A stretch of DNA of 64,000 nucleotides from Klebsiella aerogenes (GTDB lineage: Bacteria; Pseudomonadota; Gammaproteobacteria; Enterobacterales; Enterobacteriaceae), in assembly GCA_029027985.1 (NCBI GenBank), contig CP119076.1:2046001-2110000 (forward strand), written 5' to 3'. The notes beneath the pieces are model-generated. The model had not been told where the DNA came from, ran no database searches, and saw nothing but the letters and a program-made list of their open reading frames with translations. This document shows, in pieces, positions 21,550 to 34,090 of this stretch; within the stretch, counting starts at the first letter, position 1, and each line of letters begins with the position of its first letter. A program made the translations under genes and the position numbers.

Positions 21550-22014
21550 ATGCGTTTCTGGTTCATTTTTATTGCGGCGATTGTGCTGGTGGGCTGTAGT
21601 AGCCACCGTGCGCCGCCGCCGAATCCGCGGCTGGCGGATTCTATTACCGTCGTCGCGAATCTCAATGAGCAGCTGAGTAACTGGCGCGGCGCGCCTTACC
21701 GCTACGGCGGGATGACGCCGCGCGGCGTCGACTGCTCGGGCTTTGTGGTGCGTACGTTCCGCGATAAATTCGCCATGCAGCTGCCGCGGGAAACCCGTGA
21801 GCAGGCAGAAATCGGCACGCGTATTGATAAAAGCGACCTGCTGCCCGGCGATTTGGTGTTTTTCAAAACCGGCTCCGGTGAAAACGGTCTGCATGTGGGT
21901 ATCTACGATACCGACAACCAGTTTATTCACGCCTCTACCAGCCAGGGCGTCACCCGTTCATCGCTGGATAATGTCTACTGGAACAAGAAATTCTGGCAGG
22001 CGAGGCGCATCTAG
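21550..22014 (+). CDS. nlpC: NlpC lipoprotein, NlpC/P60 peptidase
   Basis: Lipid-anchored cell-wall peptidase founding the NlpC/P60 family. 154 residues, as in E. coli: lipobox LVGC at about 17, catalytic Cys in GVDCSGFV, His in GLHVGIYD and a third polar His in FIHASTS. Followed by a strong terminator. Confidence 0.95.
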   Translation: MRFWFIFIAAIVLVGCSSHRAPPPNPRLADSITVVANLNEQLSNWRGAPYRYGGMTPRGVDCSGFVVRTFRDKFAMQLPRETREQAEIGTRIDKSDLLPGDLVFFKTGSGENGLHVGIYDTDNQFIHASTSQGVTRSSLDNVYWNKKFWQARRI

Positions 22015-22027
22015 CGCGATTTGACGT

Positions 22028-22054
22028 GAAAAGGGAGCTTTGGCTCCCTTTTTT
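22028..22054 (+). terminator. Terminator after nlpC
   Basis: AAAAGGGAGC-TTTG-GCTCCCTTTTTT, perfect stem and T run. Confidence 0.9.
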
Positions 22055-22125
22055 ACTGCCATAACCCTGCATTTCGCCCGTGTTAATACCTTGTTGAAGG
22101 CACTACACTGGGGGCAGGAGGAACC

Positions 22126-23568
22126 ATGACCCTGTCTTTTACTACCCACTGGCGCGATCAGCTGCCGGATTTTTACACTTCACTGGCGCCTACGCCGCTG
22201 AATAACGCGCGTCTCATTTGGCGCAATGCCGCGCTGGCGAAAACGCTGGGCGTCGCTGATGCGCTATTCGAACCGGCGCACGGCGCGGGTGTCTGGGGCG
22301 GCGAAGCGCTGCTGCCGGGGATGTCGCCGTTAGCGCAGGTCTATAGCGGCCATCAGTTCGGCGCCTGGGCCGGGCAGCTTGGCGATGGGCGCGGTATTCT
22401 GCTCGGTGAGCAGCAATTGCCGGACGGCCAACGTTTTGACTGGCATCTGAAAGGGGCCGGGCTGACGCCATATTCGCGGATGGGCGATGGCCGGGCGGTA
22501 CTGCGCTCGACGATCCGCGAAAGTCTTGCTTCCGAAGCGATGTACGCATTGGGTATCCCAACGACTCGCGCGCTGGCGATGGTGACCAGCGACACGCCGG
22601 TCTATCGCGAAAGCGAAGAACGCGGGACGATGCTGATGCGTATCGCGGAAAGTCACGTGCGCTTCGGCCACTTTGAGCACTTCTACTATCGCCGCGAAGC
22701 GGAAAAGGTGCAGCAACTGGCGGACTATGTGATCCGCCACCACTGGCCGCATCTACAAGAGGAGGCCGATAAATATATCCTCTGGTTCCGTGACGTTGTC
22801 ACGCGAACCGCGGAGATGATCGCCAGCTGGCAGACTGTCGGTTTTGCCCACGGGGTGATGAATACCGATAATATGTCGATTCTTGGCCTGACCATGGACT
22901 ACGGCCCGTACGGTTTCCTTGATGATTTCCAGCCAGGGTTTATCTGTAACCACTCCGACTACCAGGGGCGCTACAGCTTTGATAACCAACCGGCGGTGGG
23001 GCTATGGAACCTGCAACGTCTGGCGCAGTCGTTATCGCCGTTTATCAGCGCTGAGGCGTTGAATACGGCGCTGGATGGTTATCAGCATGCGCTATTAACG
23101 GCCTACGGCCGCCGTATGCGCGACAAGCTCGGCCTCTATACCCAGCAACCCGGCGATAATGAACTGCTCGATGGCTTATTCAGCCTGATGGAGCGTGAAG
23201 GCAGCGATTACACCCGTACCTTCCGTCTGCTGAGCCAAAGCGAACAGCACAGCGCGGCATCGCCGCTACGTGATGAGTTTATCGACCGCGCCGCCTTTGA
23301 TAGCTGGTTTGCCGACTATCGCGCGCGCTTGCGTGATGAGTCATTCGAGGATAGCGAACGCCAGCAGCGCATGCAGCGTGTTAACCCGGCAGTGGTGCTA
23401 CGCAACTGGCTGGCGCAGCGGGCGATCGAGCAGGCTGAAGGTGGCGACATGCGCGAGCTGGAGCGTCTGCATGCGGCATTAGCGCAGCCGTTTAGCGATC
23501 GCGACGATGACTATGTGAGCCGCCCGCCGGACTGGGGTAAACATCTGGAAGTGAGCTGCTCCAGCTAA
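22126..23568 (+). CDS. selO: Protein adenylyltransferase SelO (YdiU)
   Basis: Pseudokinase-fold enzyme that attaches AMP to Ser/Thr/Tyr of proteins, with a role in the oxidative stress response. 480 residues (478 in E. coli). Seen: [39 protein letters not shown], the catalytic stretch [26 protein letters not shown]. In Enterobacteriaceae the near-terminal Cys/Sec position corresponds to SCSS here (Cys, not selenocysteine). GGAGGAACC ribosome-binding site. Confidence 0.95.
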   Translation: MTLSFTTHWRDQLPDFYTSLAPTPLNNARLIWRNAALAKTLGVADALFEPAHGAGVWGGEALLPGMSPLAQVYSGHQFGAWAGQLGDGRGILLGEQQLPDGQRFDWHLKGAGLTPYSRMGDGRAVLRSTIRESLASEAMYALGIPTTRALAMVTSDTPVYRESEERGTMLMRIAESHVRFGHFEHFYYRREAEKVQQLADYVIRHHWPHLQEEADKYILWFRDVVTRTAEMIASWQTVGFAHGVMNTDNMSILGLTMDYGPYGFLDDFQPGFICNHSDYQGRYSFDNQPAVGLWNLQRLAQSLSPFISAEALNTALDGYQHALLTAYGRRMRDKLGLYTQQPGDNELLDGLFSLMEREGSDYTRTFRLLSQSEQHSAASPLRDEFIDRAAFDSWFADYRARLRDESFEDSERQQRMQRVNPAVVLRNWLAQRAIEQAEGGDMRELERLHAALAQPFSDRDDDYVSRPPDWGKHLEVSCSS

Positions 23569-23575
23569 CCCGCAT

Positions 23576-23597
23576 AACCCCGCCGCCGAGCGGGGTT
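23576..23597. terminator. Terminator between selO and hemP
   Basis: AACCCCGC-CGCCGA-GCGGGGTT with flanking T on the right and A on the left; it serves rightward selO and sits against the end of leftward hemP. Confidence 0.7.
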
Positions 23598-23598
23598 A

Positions 23599-23787
23599 TT
23601 ATTTGGTCAAAATCAATTTACCGGCATTGGTCTGACGCAGCAGATAGCGCTGGCCGTCATGCTCGATCACCACGCGTCCTTCCGCGCCCAACAATGTCCT
23701 GCTGTTGATCTGGCGGTCGCTGGCAATGGGATAGGGGGTATTGTCTTTTGTTTTCTCTGCTGTGGCAGTGTTATCCATACGCGTCAT
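23599..23787 (-). CDS. hemP: Hemin uptake protein HemP (YdiE)
   Basis: 62-residue small protein of the HemP family, named from haem-uptake operons; in some bacteria it acts as a transcription activator of haem-uptake genes. The C-terminal half, [34 protein letters not shown] in outline, matches E. coli YdiE (63 aa), and the position between ydiU and aroH is the same. A Fur box stands about 25 bases before the start, so it is iron-repressed. The start is MTRMDN or MDN; the first was taken for length. Confidence 0.85.
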   Translation of the reverse strand: MTRMDNTATAEKTKDNTPYPIASDRQINSRTLLGAEGRVVIEHDGQRYLLRQTNAGKLILTK

Positions 23788-23811
23788 AGCACCAAAATAA
23801 AAATAAAAGCA

Positions 23812-23832
23812 ACAATGATAATCATTATCAGT
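23812..23832. promoter_or_regulatory. Fur box upstream of hemP
   Basis: Contains GATAATCATTATC, the core of the Fur consensus GATAATGATAATCATTATC, 25-45 bases upstream of the hemP start. Confidence 0.88.
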
Positions 23833-23912
23833 AATGTTAAATTTCACGGCAAGCATTATTTGTCGTTGGTAACCTATTCTGGTAGTGATTGCGCAGAGGA
23901 TGAACGATGAGA

Positions 23913-23941
23913 ATGAAGAACCCGCCGCGAGCGCGGCGGGG
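23913..23941 (-). terminator. Terminator after aroH
   Basis: Read leftward: CCCGCCGCG-CT-CGCGGCGGG then TTCTTCATT, directly after the aroH stop. Confidence 0.75.
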
Positions 23942-23947
23942 GGCGCT

Positions 23948-24994
23948 TTACAGGCGCGTCGCGGTTGCGGCGGCCAGCTCGGCCAGCATTTTTTCGCTAT
24001 CTTCCCAGCTCAGGCACGGGTCGGTGATCGACTGACCCCAGGTCAGAGGCTGCCCTGGAACCACCTTTTGCGTACCTTCGGCGAGGAAGCTTTCCGCCAT
24101 GATCCCGGCAATGGCGGTCGATCCATCGCGGATCTGTTGGCAGATGTTCGCGCAGACTTCCAGCTGGCGGCGATGCTGTTTCTGACAGTTGCCGTGGCTG
24201 AAATCGACGACCAGTTGTTCCGGCAGATCGAATTCACGTAACGCGTCGCCAGCGGCGGCAATATCCGCGGCATGATAGTTAGGGCGTTTGCCGCCGCGCA
24301 TGATGATATGACCGTATGGATTACCGCTGGTCTGGTAAATCGTCATCTGGCCTTGTTTATCCGGGGACAGGAACATATGGCTGGCCCGCGAGGCGCGGAT
24401 GGCGTCGACCGCGATGCGGGTATTGCCGTCAGTGCCGTTTTTAAAGCCGACCGGGCAGGAGAGCGCCGAGGCCATTTCACGGTGGATCTGGCTTTCGGTG
24501 GTGCGCGCGCCGATGGCGCCCCAGCTAATCAAATCGGCGATAAACTGTCCGGTCACCATATCGAGGAATTCGGTGGCGGTCGGGATACTCAGCTCGTTTA
24601 CCTGCAGCAGCAGGCGGCGCGCCAGCTCAATGCCGTGATTCACCCGATAGCTGCCGTTCAGGTCAGGGTCGGAAATTAACCCTTTCCAGCCCACCACGGT
24701 GCGCGGTTTTTCGAAATAAGTGCGCATCACGATTTCCAGCTGCGGCTGGTAACGCTCGCGCATACCCTGCAGGCGGTGCGCATATTCCAGTGCCGCTTCG
24801 GTATCGTGAATGGAGCAAGGGCCGATAATCACCAGCAGACGGCGGTCCTCGCCGTTGAGGATTTTTTCAATCCGACGGCGGGAAGCGGAGACGTGAGCTG
24901 CCACTTCGGCCGACACGGGATGGCGCTGCGCCAGTTCCGCGGGCGTTACCAGGCTTTCAATGCGCGCGGTGCGCAATTCGTCTGTTTTATTCAT
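23948..24994 (-). CDS. aroH: DAHP synthase, Trp-sensitive
   Basis: First step of the shikimate pathway: phosphoenolpyruvate + erythrose-4-phosphate to DAHP. 348 residues as in E. coli AroH, start [20 protein letters not shown]; motifs [12 protein letters not shown] (active-site Cys), [18 protein letters not shown] and DFSHGN. It is the tryptophan-sensitive isoenzyme by sequence closeness and by the TrpR-type operator just upstream. The longer frame beginning further upstream runs through the operator and is not the start. Neighbour ppsR upstream on the same strand. Confidence 0.96.
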   Translation of the reverse strand: MNKTDELRTARIESLVTPAELAQRHPVSAEVAAHVSASRRRIEKILNGEDRRLLVIIGPCSIHDTEAALEYAHRLQGMRERYQPQLEIVMRTYFEKPRTVVGWKGLISDPDLNGSYRVNHGIELARRLLLQVNELSIPTATEFLDMVTGQFIADLISWGAIGARTTESQIHREMASALSCPVGFKNGTDGNTRIAVDAIRASRASHMFLSPDKQGQMTIYQTSGNPYGHIIMRGGKRPNYHAADIAAAGDALREFDLPEQLVVDFSHGNCQKQHRRQLEVCANICQQIRDGSTAIAGIMAESFLAEGTQKVVPGQPLTWGQSITDPCLSWEDSEKMLAELAAATATRL

Positions 24995-25135
24995 TGGGGG
25001 TCTCAAAAATCTGTTTCTTCCGCGGCGAAAATGCCGGGAAGTGATGCGCATCACGATAAACCAATCCCTGCTTATTGCAAGAGCAGGGCATGATCCTGTA
25101 TAGGCCACGTGCAATAGCATAAACAAATTTTCAAC

Positions 25136-25159
25136 AATGTACTAGTGTGTTAGTACATT
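25136..25159. promoter_or_regulatory. TrpR operator of aroH
   Basis: Near-perfect palindrome AATGTACTA-GTGTGT-TAGTACATT containing the TrpR half-site CTAGT/ACTAG. Its position upstream of aroH is that of the known E. coli aroH operator. It overlaps the last codon of ppsR, so promoter and operator are partly embedded in the end of the neighbouring gene. Confidence 0.88.
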
Positions 25160-25992
25160 CTTCGATTCAGCCCCATGATATCCATGATTTTGGTCGCGAT
25201 TTCTTCTACCGAATAATTGGTGCTGTTGAGACAGGGGATCTTATTTTTGCGATACAGCGCTTCCACTTCGGTGACTTCCATTCGACACTGGCGCAGCGAG
25301 GCGTAGCGGCTGTTTTCTCGCCGTTCCTCGCGGATTGCCGCCAGCCGCTCCGGGTTAATCGTCAGACCGAACATCTTGTGCTGCAGGGGCTTTAGTGACG
25401 CCGGGAGGATCAGATTGTCCATATCGTCGGCGATAAAGGGGTAGTTTGCCGCGCGAATACCATACTGCATCGCCAGATACAGGCTGGTGGGCGTTTTGCC
25501 GCAACGTGAAACGCCCAGCAGGATCACCTGAGCCTGATCGAGATTGCGCAGCGAGATGCCATCATCGTGGGCGAGGGTGTAATCAATGGCGGCGATACGG
25601 GCATCGTACTTAATCAAGTTACCAGGATTCAGGCCGTGGGTGCGGTGGGCCACTGGCGTTGGGTCAAGGTGCAGTTCCTGCTGCAGCGGGGCCACCAGCG
25701 CCTGCACGATATCCTGACAAAAGCCCTCGCTTTGCAGAATAATGTCGCGAATTTCGGGGATCACGATGGAATAGAAGACCAGAGGACGAACGCCGGTTTG
25801 CTGAAAGATGGCATCGATTTGTTCTTTCACCGCCCGGGCGCGACTGGCGTTTTCGACAAACGGCAGCGTCACGCTGCTGATGGCCACGGGAAATTGCGAC
25901 ATCACCGCATGGCCCAAAACTTCCGCCGTAATAGCGGTACCGTCAGAAATATAAAATACGTGGCGATCTACAGCACTATCCATTTGGGCCAT
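25150..25992 (-). CDS. ppsR: PEP synthase regulatory kinase/phosphorylase PpsR
   Basis: DUF299-family bifunctional enzyme: ADP-dependent phosphorylation inactivates PEP synthase at a Thr beside the catalytic His, and Pi-dependent dephosphorylation reactivates it. 280 residues (277 in E. coli YdiA), P-loop [14 protein letters not shown] near residue 155. Divergent from its target ppsA. The N-terminal MAQMDSAVD or MDSAVD start is uncertain by a few residues. Confidence 0.94.
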   Translation of the reverse strand: MAQMDSAVDRHVFYISDGTAITAEVLGHAVMSQFPVAISSVTLPFVENASRARAVKEQIDAIFQQTGVRPLVFYSIVIPEIRDIILQSEGFCQDIVQALVAPLQQELHLDPTPVAHRTHGLNPGNLIKYDARIAAIDYTLAHDDGISLRNLDQAQVILLGVSRCGKTPTSLYLAMQYGIRAANYPFIADDMDNLILPASLKPLQHKMFGLTINPERLAAIREERRENSRYASLRQCRMEVTEVEALYRKNKIPCLNSTNYSVEEIATKIMDIMGLNRRMY

Positions 25993-26324
25993 CCGTTTAA
26001 ATGAGATTAAATATCTAAAAGCAGTGAGTAAATTTAAGCATACTGCTTTAGCCTTTGTCTTACTTTAAAAAATGAAACGGTATTTTTGTTTTTAATGAAA
26101 AGGCCGGTTCAGTTTCTCATTTTGTACACTATTTGTATCCAATTTCACTAGAATTCAATCTAATCATATGGTTAGGCATTTCCGGAAAACAATCCTAAAA
26201 ACAGAAAAATAATTTGCTTGAACGATTCACCGTTTTTTTCAGCGACGTAAATATGTCAGGATGAATACCGTAGTCGATCGTGAGTTTTCTATAATTTGTA
26301 TTAAATCACAAAAGGATTGTCTCG
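25993..26324. promoter_or_regulatory. Divergent ppsR/ppsA promoter region with Cra site
   Basis: 332 AT-rich bases without a gene. At 26217-26231 lies CTTGAACGATTCACC, an imperfect palindrome that fits the Cra (FruR) operator; in E. coli Cra activates ppsA from such a site. The ppsA ribosome-binding site (AAAGGA) is at the right end. Promoters for both directions should lie here. Confidence 0.75.
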
Positions 26325-28703
<2,379 letters not shown>

Positions 28704-28721
28704 GTCATTATTTAATGTGAT

Positions 28722-28754
28722 AAATCCCCGGCAGAAATGGCGGGGATTTTTTTA
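28722..28754 (+). terminator. Terminator after ppsA
   Basis: AAATCCCCG-CC-type stem (AAATCCCCGGCAGAAATGGC then GGGGATTTTTTT), strong with a long T run. The 194 bases to the next gene hold the promoter of the sugar operon, with a GATGAATTGAGACGC stretch but no operator I can name. Confidence 0.85.
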
Positions 28755-28947
28755 TTTGTCAGCAAACTCTCCGCTCTTATTTGCACTGAATCACATAAAG
28801 CGAAAAAAACAAAATATCGTAATTCAGCAATGAATTTCGGCAATTGTTACAACGCCCGCTATTTCTAATACTGACAGAGCGTCAACGGAGTCTCCGTTTG
28901 GCGATGAATTGAGACGCGTGTTTTCTCTCCGGTAAGGGATAATAATA

Positions 28948-30345
28948 ATGGCTCTCTCCTCTGTACTGACAACAAAAGATAAAATTGGCTATGGGCTTGG
29001 CGACATGGCCAGCGCGCTGGTGTGGCAAACCGCGACCTTATTTTTAGCCTTTTTCTATACAGATGTTTTTGGTTTACCTGCGGCGATTATGGGATCGATG
29101 TTTTTAATCGTCAGGGTTGTCGATGCCGTCGTCGACCCTTGTATCGGCGCGCTGGTGGATCGCACGCAGACTCGTCACGGGCGGTTCCGCCCCTGGTTGC
29201 TGTGGTTTGCGATTCCCTTTGGCGTGAGCTGCATCATTACTTTCTATGTGCCTGACGTGGGTGAGACAGGAAAAATTATTTACGCTTGCCTGACTTACGC
29301 CATCCTGAGCTTTATCTATTCGGCAATCAATGTGCCGTACTGCGCGATGCCCGGGGCCCTGACCATGGATCCGCATGAGCGCCATTCCCTGCAATCATGG
29401 CGTTTTGCGCTGTCTTTTATCGGCGGATTGATCGTAACGGTTATCGCGCTGCCGCTGGTGGCGCATCTTGGGCAGGGGAATGCGCAAAAAGGCTATTTTT
29501 ATGCCATGAGTCTGATGGGGATATTGGGCATCGTGCTTTTCTTTAGCTGCTTTTTCCTCACGCGTGAGCGCTATACGCCGGCTGGCGATAGTGCGGGCTC
29601 ATTATTAAAAGACCTTAAATTACTGGCGGGAAATAACCAGTGGCGAATTGTCTTTATTTTTAACATTCTGCTATTAACGGCTGTGGTGACCCGTGGTTCC
29701 GCCACCATGTATTACGTCAAATATGTTATACAGCGCCCGGAAATGGTCTTCACTTTTATTGTCTCGGGGATGATTGCTGCACTGCTGGGGGCATTATTAT
29801 CGGCGCGGTTGCTGGGGAAATTTGACCGGGTTCGCACCTATCAGTGGACCATCATTACCTTCGTTATTTTTGCCTCGGCGATTTTCTTTATTCCACCACA
29901 GCAGGTGTGGCTGATATTTGGCCTTAATGTGGCATTCAGTTTTATTCAGAATCTGACCACGCCGCTGCAGTGGACCATGTTTTCCGACGTAGTCGATTAT
30001 GAAGAGCATCGCAGCGGTCGCCGCCTCGATGGGCTGGTCTTTTCTACCGCGCTGTTCGCCATTAAGTTTGGTCTGGCACTGGGCGGCGCGGTGGTCGGCT
30101 GGGTGCTCGGTTTTGTCGATTATATCCCCAACGCGTTGAATCAATCGGCGACGGTGCTGGGAACGATTAACGCCCTGTTTACGCTGGTGCCCTCAGCGCT
30201 GTTTATCGTGATGGCGCTGTTGCTGATGTTGTACAAATTAAACAGCCGTACGGCGGATGAGATTGCCCGCGAGCTGGCGCGTAAACGCCAGCCAGCCGCC
30301 AAAAATACGGCCGATCCCGCCATTCATTCCGCCCTGCAGGAGTAA
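28948..30345 (+). CDS. GPH-family glycoside permease
   Basis: 465 residues, 12 hydrophobic segments, member of the glycoside-pentoside-hexuronide:cation symporters (MelB/YicJ/XynP type), shown by KIGYGLGDMASALVW at the N-terminus and DxxxxxRxxRHGRFRPWLLW between helices 2 and 3. It imports a glycoside with H+ or Na+. Four bases before the glucosidase gene, so the two form an uptake-and-cleavage operon; the probable substrate is a beta-glucoside or xyloside (inference). Confidence 0.9.
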   Translation: MALSSVLTTKDKIGYGLGDMASALVWQTATLFLAFFYTDVFGLPAAIMGSMFLIVRVVDAVVDPCIGALVDRTQTRHGRFRPWLLWFAIPFGVSCIITFYVPDVGETGKIIYACLTYAILSFIYSAINVPYCAMPGALTMDPHERHSLQSWRFALSFIGGLIVTVIALPLVAHLGQGNAQKGYFYAMSLMGILGIVLFFSCFFLTRERYTPAGDSAGSLLKDLKLLAGNNQWRIVFIFNILLLTAVVTRGSATMYYVKYVIQRPEMVFTFIVSGMIAALLGALLSARLLGKFDRVRTYQWTIITFVIFASAIFFIPPQQVWLIFGLNVAFSFIQNLTTPLQWTMFSDVVDYEEHRSGRRLDGLVFSTALFAIKFGLALGGAVVGWVLGFVDYIPNALNQSATVLGTINALFTLVPSALFIVMALLLMLYKLNSRTADEIARELARKRQPAAKNTADPAIHSALQE

Positions 30346-30349
30346 TTTG

Positions 30350-32719
30350 ATGACTGACATTTACAAGGATCCCCATTATCCCATCCCGCAACGTGTCGCC
30401 GATTTATTGTCACGGATGACACCGGAAGAAAAGTTTGCCCAGATGCACGCCTGGTGGCTGGTGCTGGCGGAAGACGGTGAGCATCGTGAACGCAGTGATA
30501 TGAGTGATGAATTTGCAGGCGTCAGTGAACAGACCTCGTTGGCGCAGCGGCTAAAGCTGGGGGTGGGGCAAATCACCCGACCGTTGGGCACTCATATTGT
30601 GGATGCGGCAAGCGGCGTACGCGCGGCCAACCGGCTGCAAAAAATGCTGATTGAGGAGACGCGACTCGGCATTCCGGCGCTATTTCACGAAGAGTGTCTG
30701 GTAGGATTGCTGTGCAAAGACGCGACGCTGTTTCCCTCTTCGCTGAATTACGGGTCCACCTGGGATCCTGAACTGGTGGCGCGCGCGGCGCGGGAAATCG
30801 GCGCCGAAGCGCGATCAACCGGCTGTAAACAGGGGCTGGCCCCGGTGTTGGATGTGTCCCGCGATGTGCGCTGGGGGCGCACTGAAGAGACCTTCGGCGA
30901 GGATCCCTGGTTGGTGGGCGTGATGGCCTGCGCTTACGTTGAAGGGCTACAGGGAGAGCGGCGTGACGTACTGGCGACGTTGAAACATTATGTCGGTCAT
31001 TCGTTCAGTGAGGGCGCGCGCAACCATGCGCCGGTACATCTGGGTTTCTGCGAACTTAACGACACCTTTTTACTCCCCTTTGAAATGGCGGTGAAGTTGG
31101 CCAATGCCGGATCGGTGATGCCCGCCTACCACGATATCGACAATCAGCCAGGACACAGCGACTACTTTCTGCTCACCACCGTGTTGCGCGAGCAGTGGGG
31201 ATTTGACGGTATTGTGGTCGCCGATTATGGCGGCGTGAGTTTGCTGCATCAGCATCATGGCGTGTCTCATGATGCTGCGGAGTCGGCGGCATTGGCCTTC
31301 AATGCCGGGTTGGATGTCGAATTACCAAAGGACGACTGCGCACGTCATCTGCAGGAAGCGTTAGCGCGCGGCCTGATAACGATGGACAAAATTGATGAGA
31401 TTGTCTCCCGCACCCTGACGGAGAAATTCCGCCTTGGCTTGTTTGAACATCCTTATACCGAGGTGGCGGGGATTAACCTGCAGTCCGCCAGCGCCAGGCA
31501 GGCGGCGCGTGATGTGGCGACGCGTTCACTGACATTGTTGGAAAATCGCGGCGTATTACCGCTGTCGGGAAATGTGCAACTGGCGGTGGTTGGGCCGACA
31601 GCGGACGATCCGCTGGCATTACTCAGTGGATACAGTTTCCCGGTACATCTGATTATCAGCGATATGGTTGAGGAGGCCTCACAGGTAACCACACCGCTGG
31701 CCGCGCTACGTCGCTATTATGGCGAGGAACAGATCCATTATGCTAAAGGTTGCCATATTATTGCGCAGCGGATGGCCGGCGCGCCGGTATTTCCTGGCGA
31801 CAGCGGCGGTAAACCGATGCAGGCGTCGCCGGTTTCGTTTGACCAAACGCTGATCCCTGAAGCGGTTGCCGCCGCACAGCAGAGCGACGTCGTCATCGCC
31901 TGCGTCGGCGACCTGGCTGGTCTGTTTCAGAGCGGGACGGTGGGAGAAGGCTCAGATACCGATAGCCTGAACCTGCCCGGCGTGCAGCAGCAATTACTGG
32001 AAGCGCTGGCGGCGACCGGTAAACCGCTCATTGTCGTGATGACTGGAGGACGGCCTTATCATTTACAGGGTCTGGAAGATAAAGTGGCGGCGCTATTAAT
32101 AGCCTGGGCGCCGGGTCAGGAAGGGGGATGGGCGATCGCTGACGTCCTGAGCGGCCGTGCGGAACCGCAAGGACGATTGGCGGTGAGCGTGCCGAAAAGC
32201 GCCGGCGCGATGCCTTATTACTACAACCATAAGTTGAAAAGCGGGGGGACGCCGTTCGCCTTCCACTTTGGCTCACGTTACCCCTTCGGCTACGGGCAGA
32301 GTTGGACCACTTTCGATTACGCCGCACCGCGTCTGCTGGCGCCACAGGTCAGCATGAGCGGGGAAATTGCGCTTGAAGTGACGCTACGCAACAGCGGCAA
32401 GCGCCGAGGCAGCGAGGTGGTGCAATTGTACGTGCGCGACAAAGTAGCCTCAATGGTGCGCCCGCTACAGGAACTTAAGGCTTTCCAGCGCGTGGACATT
32501 GAGCCTGGCGCCAGCCGAACGCTCACTTTTTACCTACCGGTGGATATGCTCAACTTTACCCGTAAAGACGGCAAACGTATTGTCGAGCCAGGCGAGTTTG
32601 AGCTGCAGATTGGGGCGTCGTCTGCGGATATTCGCGGTACGGCGACCGTCATCGTGACCGGCGAGGTACGCGAACTGGCAAAAAACTGGCGTATGATGAG
32701 CCGCTGCGAAGTAAGTTAA
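30350..32719 (+). CDS. GH3 beta-glucosidase/beta-xylosidase
   Basis: Glycoside hydrolase family 3, 789 residues. The N-terminal barrel carries GSTWDPELV, LATLKHYVGHS and the nucleophile Asp in FDGIVVADYGG (about 292). The second domain includes GEGSDTDSLNLPG, and a fibronectin type III-like domain (LRNSGKRRGSEVVQLYVRD) closes it. No signal peptide, so it works in the cytoplasm on what the upstream permease brings in. Start is the ATG four bases after the permease stop. It ends only four bases before the attL repeat, so the insertion leaves it whole. Confidence 0.9.
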   Translation: MTDIYKDPHYPIPQRVADLLSRMTPEEKFAQMHAWWLVLAEDGEHRERSDMSDEFAGVSEQTSLAQRLKLGVGQITRPLGTHIVDAASGVRAANRLQKMLIEETRLGIPALFHEECLVGLLCKDATLFPSSLNYGSTWDPELVARAAREIGAEARSTGCKQGLAPVLDVSRDVRWGRTEETFGEDPWLVGVMACAYVEGLQGERRDVLATLKHYVGHSFSEGARNHAPVHLGFCELNDTFLLPFEMAVKLANAGSVMPAYHDIDNQPGHSDYFLLTTVLREQWGFDGIVVADYGGVSLLHQHHGVSHDAAESAALAFNAGLDVELPKDDCARHLQEALARGLITMDKIDEIVSRTLTEKFRLGLFEHPYTEVAGINLQSASARQAARDVATRSLTLLENRGVLPLSGNVQLAVVGPTADDPLALLSGYSFPVHLIISDMVEEASQVTTPLAALRRYYGEEQIHYAKGCHIIAQRMAGAPVFPGDSGGKPMQASPVSFDQTLIPEAVAAAQQSDVVIACVGDLAGLFQSGTVGEGSDTDSLNLPGVQQQLLEALAATGKPLIVVMTGGRPYHLQGLEDKVAALLIAWAPGQEGGWAIADVLSGRAEPQGRLAVSVPKSAGAMPYYYNHKLKSGGTPFAFHFGSRYPFGYGQSWTTFDYAAPRLLAPQVSMSGEIALEVTLRNSGKRRGSEVVQLYVRDKVASMVRPLQELKAFQRVDIEPGASRTLTFYLPVDMLNFTRKDGKRIVEPGEFELQIGASSADIRGTATVIVTGEVRELAKNWRMMSRCEVS

Positions 32720-32723
32720 ATGA

Positions 32724-32753
32724 AAAAAAAGCCCATCGTGGGAGATGGGCAAA
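32724..32753. repeat. attL: 30-bp repeat, duplicate of the rprA terminator
   Basis: Seven A, the hairpin GCCCATC-GTGGGA-GATGGGC and AAA, identical over 30 bases to the copy that ends rprA at the right end. Beyond the repeat the flanks diverge. The copy is orphaned here: no rprA body is attached. It marks the left junction of the inserted element, four bases after the glucosidase stop codon. Confidence 0.93.
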
Positions 32754-32860
32754 ATCTAGCGTGGCACACTTTCCATTAAAACACGTAGAGCTTAGAACCC
32801 AGAAACGGCGCGGCTTACAATGCTTTTTATCTAATCTTCAGCATTGACAAGGGCTAGAGC

Positions 32861-34084
32861 ATGAGCACACAAATTACCCACATTACGCACACACAGAGAA
32901 AGGGCTATCTATGGCGTAAGCGCTACGATAAATCTACCATTGAAATTGCATTACAGGCCAATGGTAAAGAACAGGCTACACAGAGAGCAGCAGCTATCAC
33001 AGTACGTTTTATGGAACTTGAAGCGCTGGATGTTCCATTTACCACCATGAGAGAGACGCTAAAGGCTTACAGGGATAAAATCATCAAAGCTGATAAGCTG
33101 ACCCGTTTACAGGCCTTAGCATCCATTACAGAGGCCTCAGAATCTGTTTTAGCTACTGTCACCACCCATACGCCTACAATCAGTGAGAAAATGGAACAGG
33201 AGACGCTACAGCGTGAGATTGTATCTGTGGGACATTCACTGGAGGAAGCAAAAGAATCATTCTTCAATGCCTCTACAGAGTGGGCTGTTAAGACCAGAAA
33301 AGATTACAGTGGCTGCATTGATCGTTTTATCGTTTGGTGTACTGCTTCTTCTCTCACCACTATAGAGAGCATCAAGAAAGAAAACATCGTAAGCTTCAAA
33401 GCTTACATGGATGAACACCAATATGCCCCTAACACTAAACAGAAGATACTGAATCGATTAAGTAGCTTATTTAAACACTGCGTAGATGTAATGGAATGGA
33501 TAGATAAAAATCCGATTACAGGCATGATGTATCGAAAAGTAGAAGTAGTGAATAAGAAAGAGGAGATTACAGCAGTACAATTTCAAGAGGCTGTATCACA
33601 CAATCTTACTACAAGTGACTTACAATCCTTTTGGGCTATGCAGATACTTTATCACTGTGGTTTACGTGTATCAGAGCTTACGCAACTTAAAAAAGGTGAT
33701 TACCGAGTTATTGAGGGCATTAAATGCATCAGCATTAATAATGAGGGAGACAAGACAGTTAAGAATGCAGCAAGTATAAGAAACATTCCTCTGAATGATG
33801 CATTACTCTCTCTGAATATTTGGGAGAAAAAACCTACAATGAAATATGGTGATAATAGAACTATGGACGCTGTAACAAGGGCTTTTAGAAGAATTGAACT
33901 TAAACGTTCTACACACTGCTTTAGACACAGTTTGTCTAACCGTCTACGTGATACAAATGCAGACGATAGCACACGTGCTTTTATACTTGGACACAGCCAG
34001 TCTAACATCACTGATAGAGTGTATATTAGTCGCTTACCTCTTCAGCGTATGAAGGAAGCGTTAGATAACGCTGCTGCGATTTAA
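32861..34084 (+). CDS. Tyrosine recombinase (integrase)
   Basis: 407 residues. An N-terminal arm-binding region (RKGYLWRKRYDKSTIEIALQ) and SAM-like core-binding domain (about 165-250) precede the catalytic domain with Arg in HCGLRVSELTQL (about 270), HxxR in THCFRHSLSNR (about 351), GH in ILGHSQSN (about 377) and nucleophile Tyr in RVYISRLP (about 388). All four catalytic positions are present, so it should be active. It lies 107 bases inside attL and points inward. It recombines within the rprA terminator (inference from the repeats). Confidence 0.94.
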   Translation: MSTQITHITHTQRKGYLWRKRYDKSTIEIALQANGKEQATQRAAAITVRFMELEALDVPFTTMRETLKAYRDKIIKADKLTRLQALASITEASESVLATVTTHTPTISEKMEQETLQREIVSVGHSLEEAKESFFNASTEWAVKTRKDYSGCIDRFIVWCTASSLTTIESIKKENIVSFKAYMDEHQYAPNTKQKILNRLSSLFKHCVDVMEWIDKNPITGMMYRKVEVVNKKEEITAVQFQEAVSHNLTTSDLQSFWAMQILYHCGLRVSELTQLKKGDYRVIEGIKCISINNEGDKTVKNAASIRNIPLNDALLSLNIWEKKPTMKYGDNRTMDAVTRAFRRIELKRSTHCFRHSLSNRLRDTNADDSTRAFILGHSQSNITDRVYISRLPLQRMKEALDNAAAI

Positions 34085-34090
34085 AACAAC

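Noticed and set aside
32731-32750. attL hairpin as terminator of the glucosidase operon
   Set aside because: On the plus strand no T run follows the hairpin (AAAATCT), so it cannot be a standard terminator in that direction.
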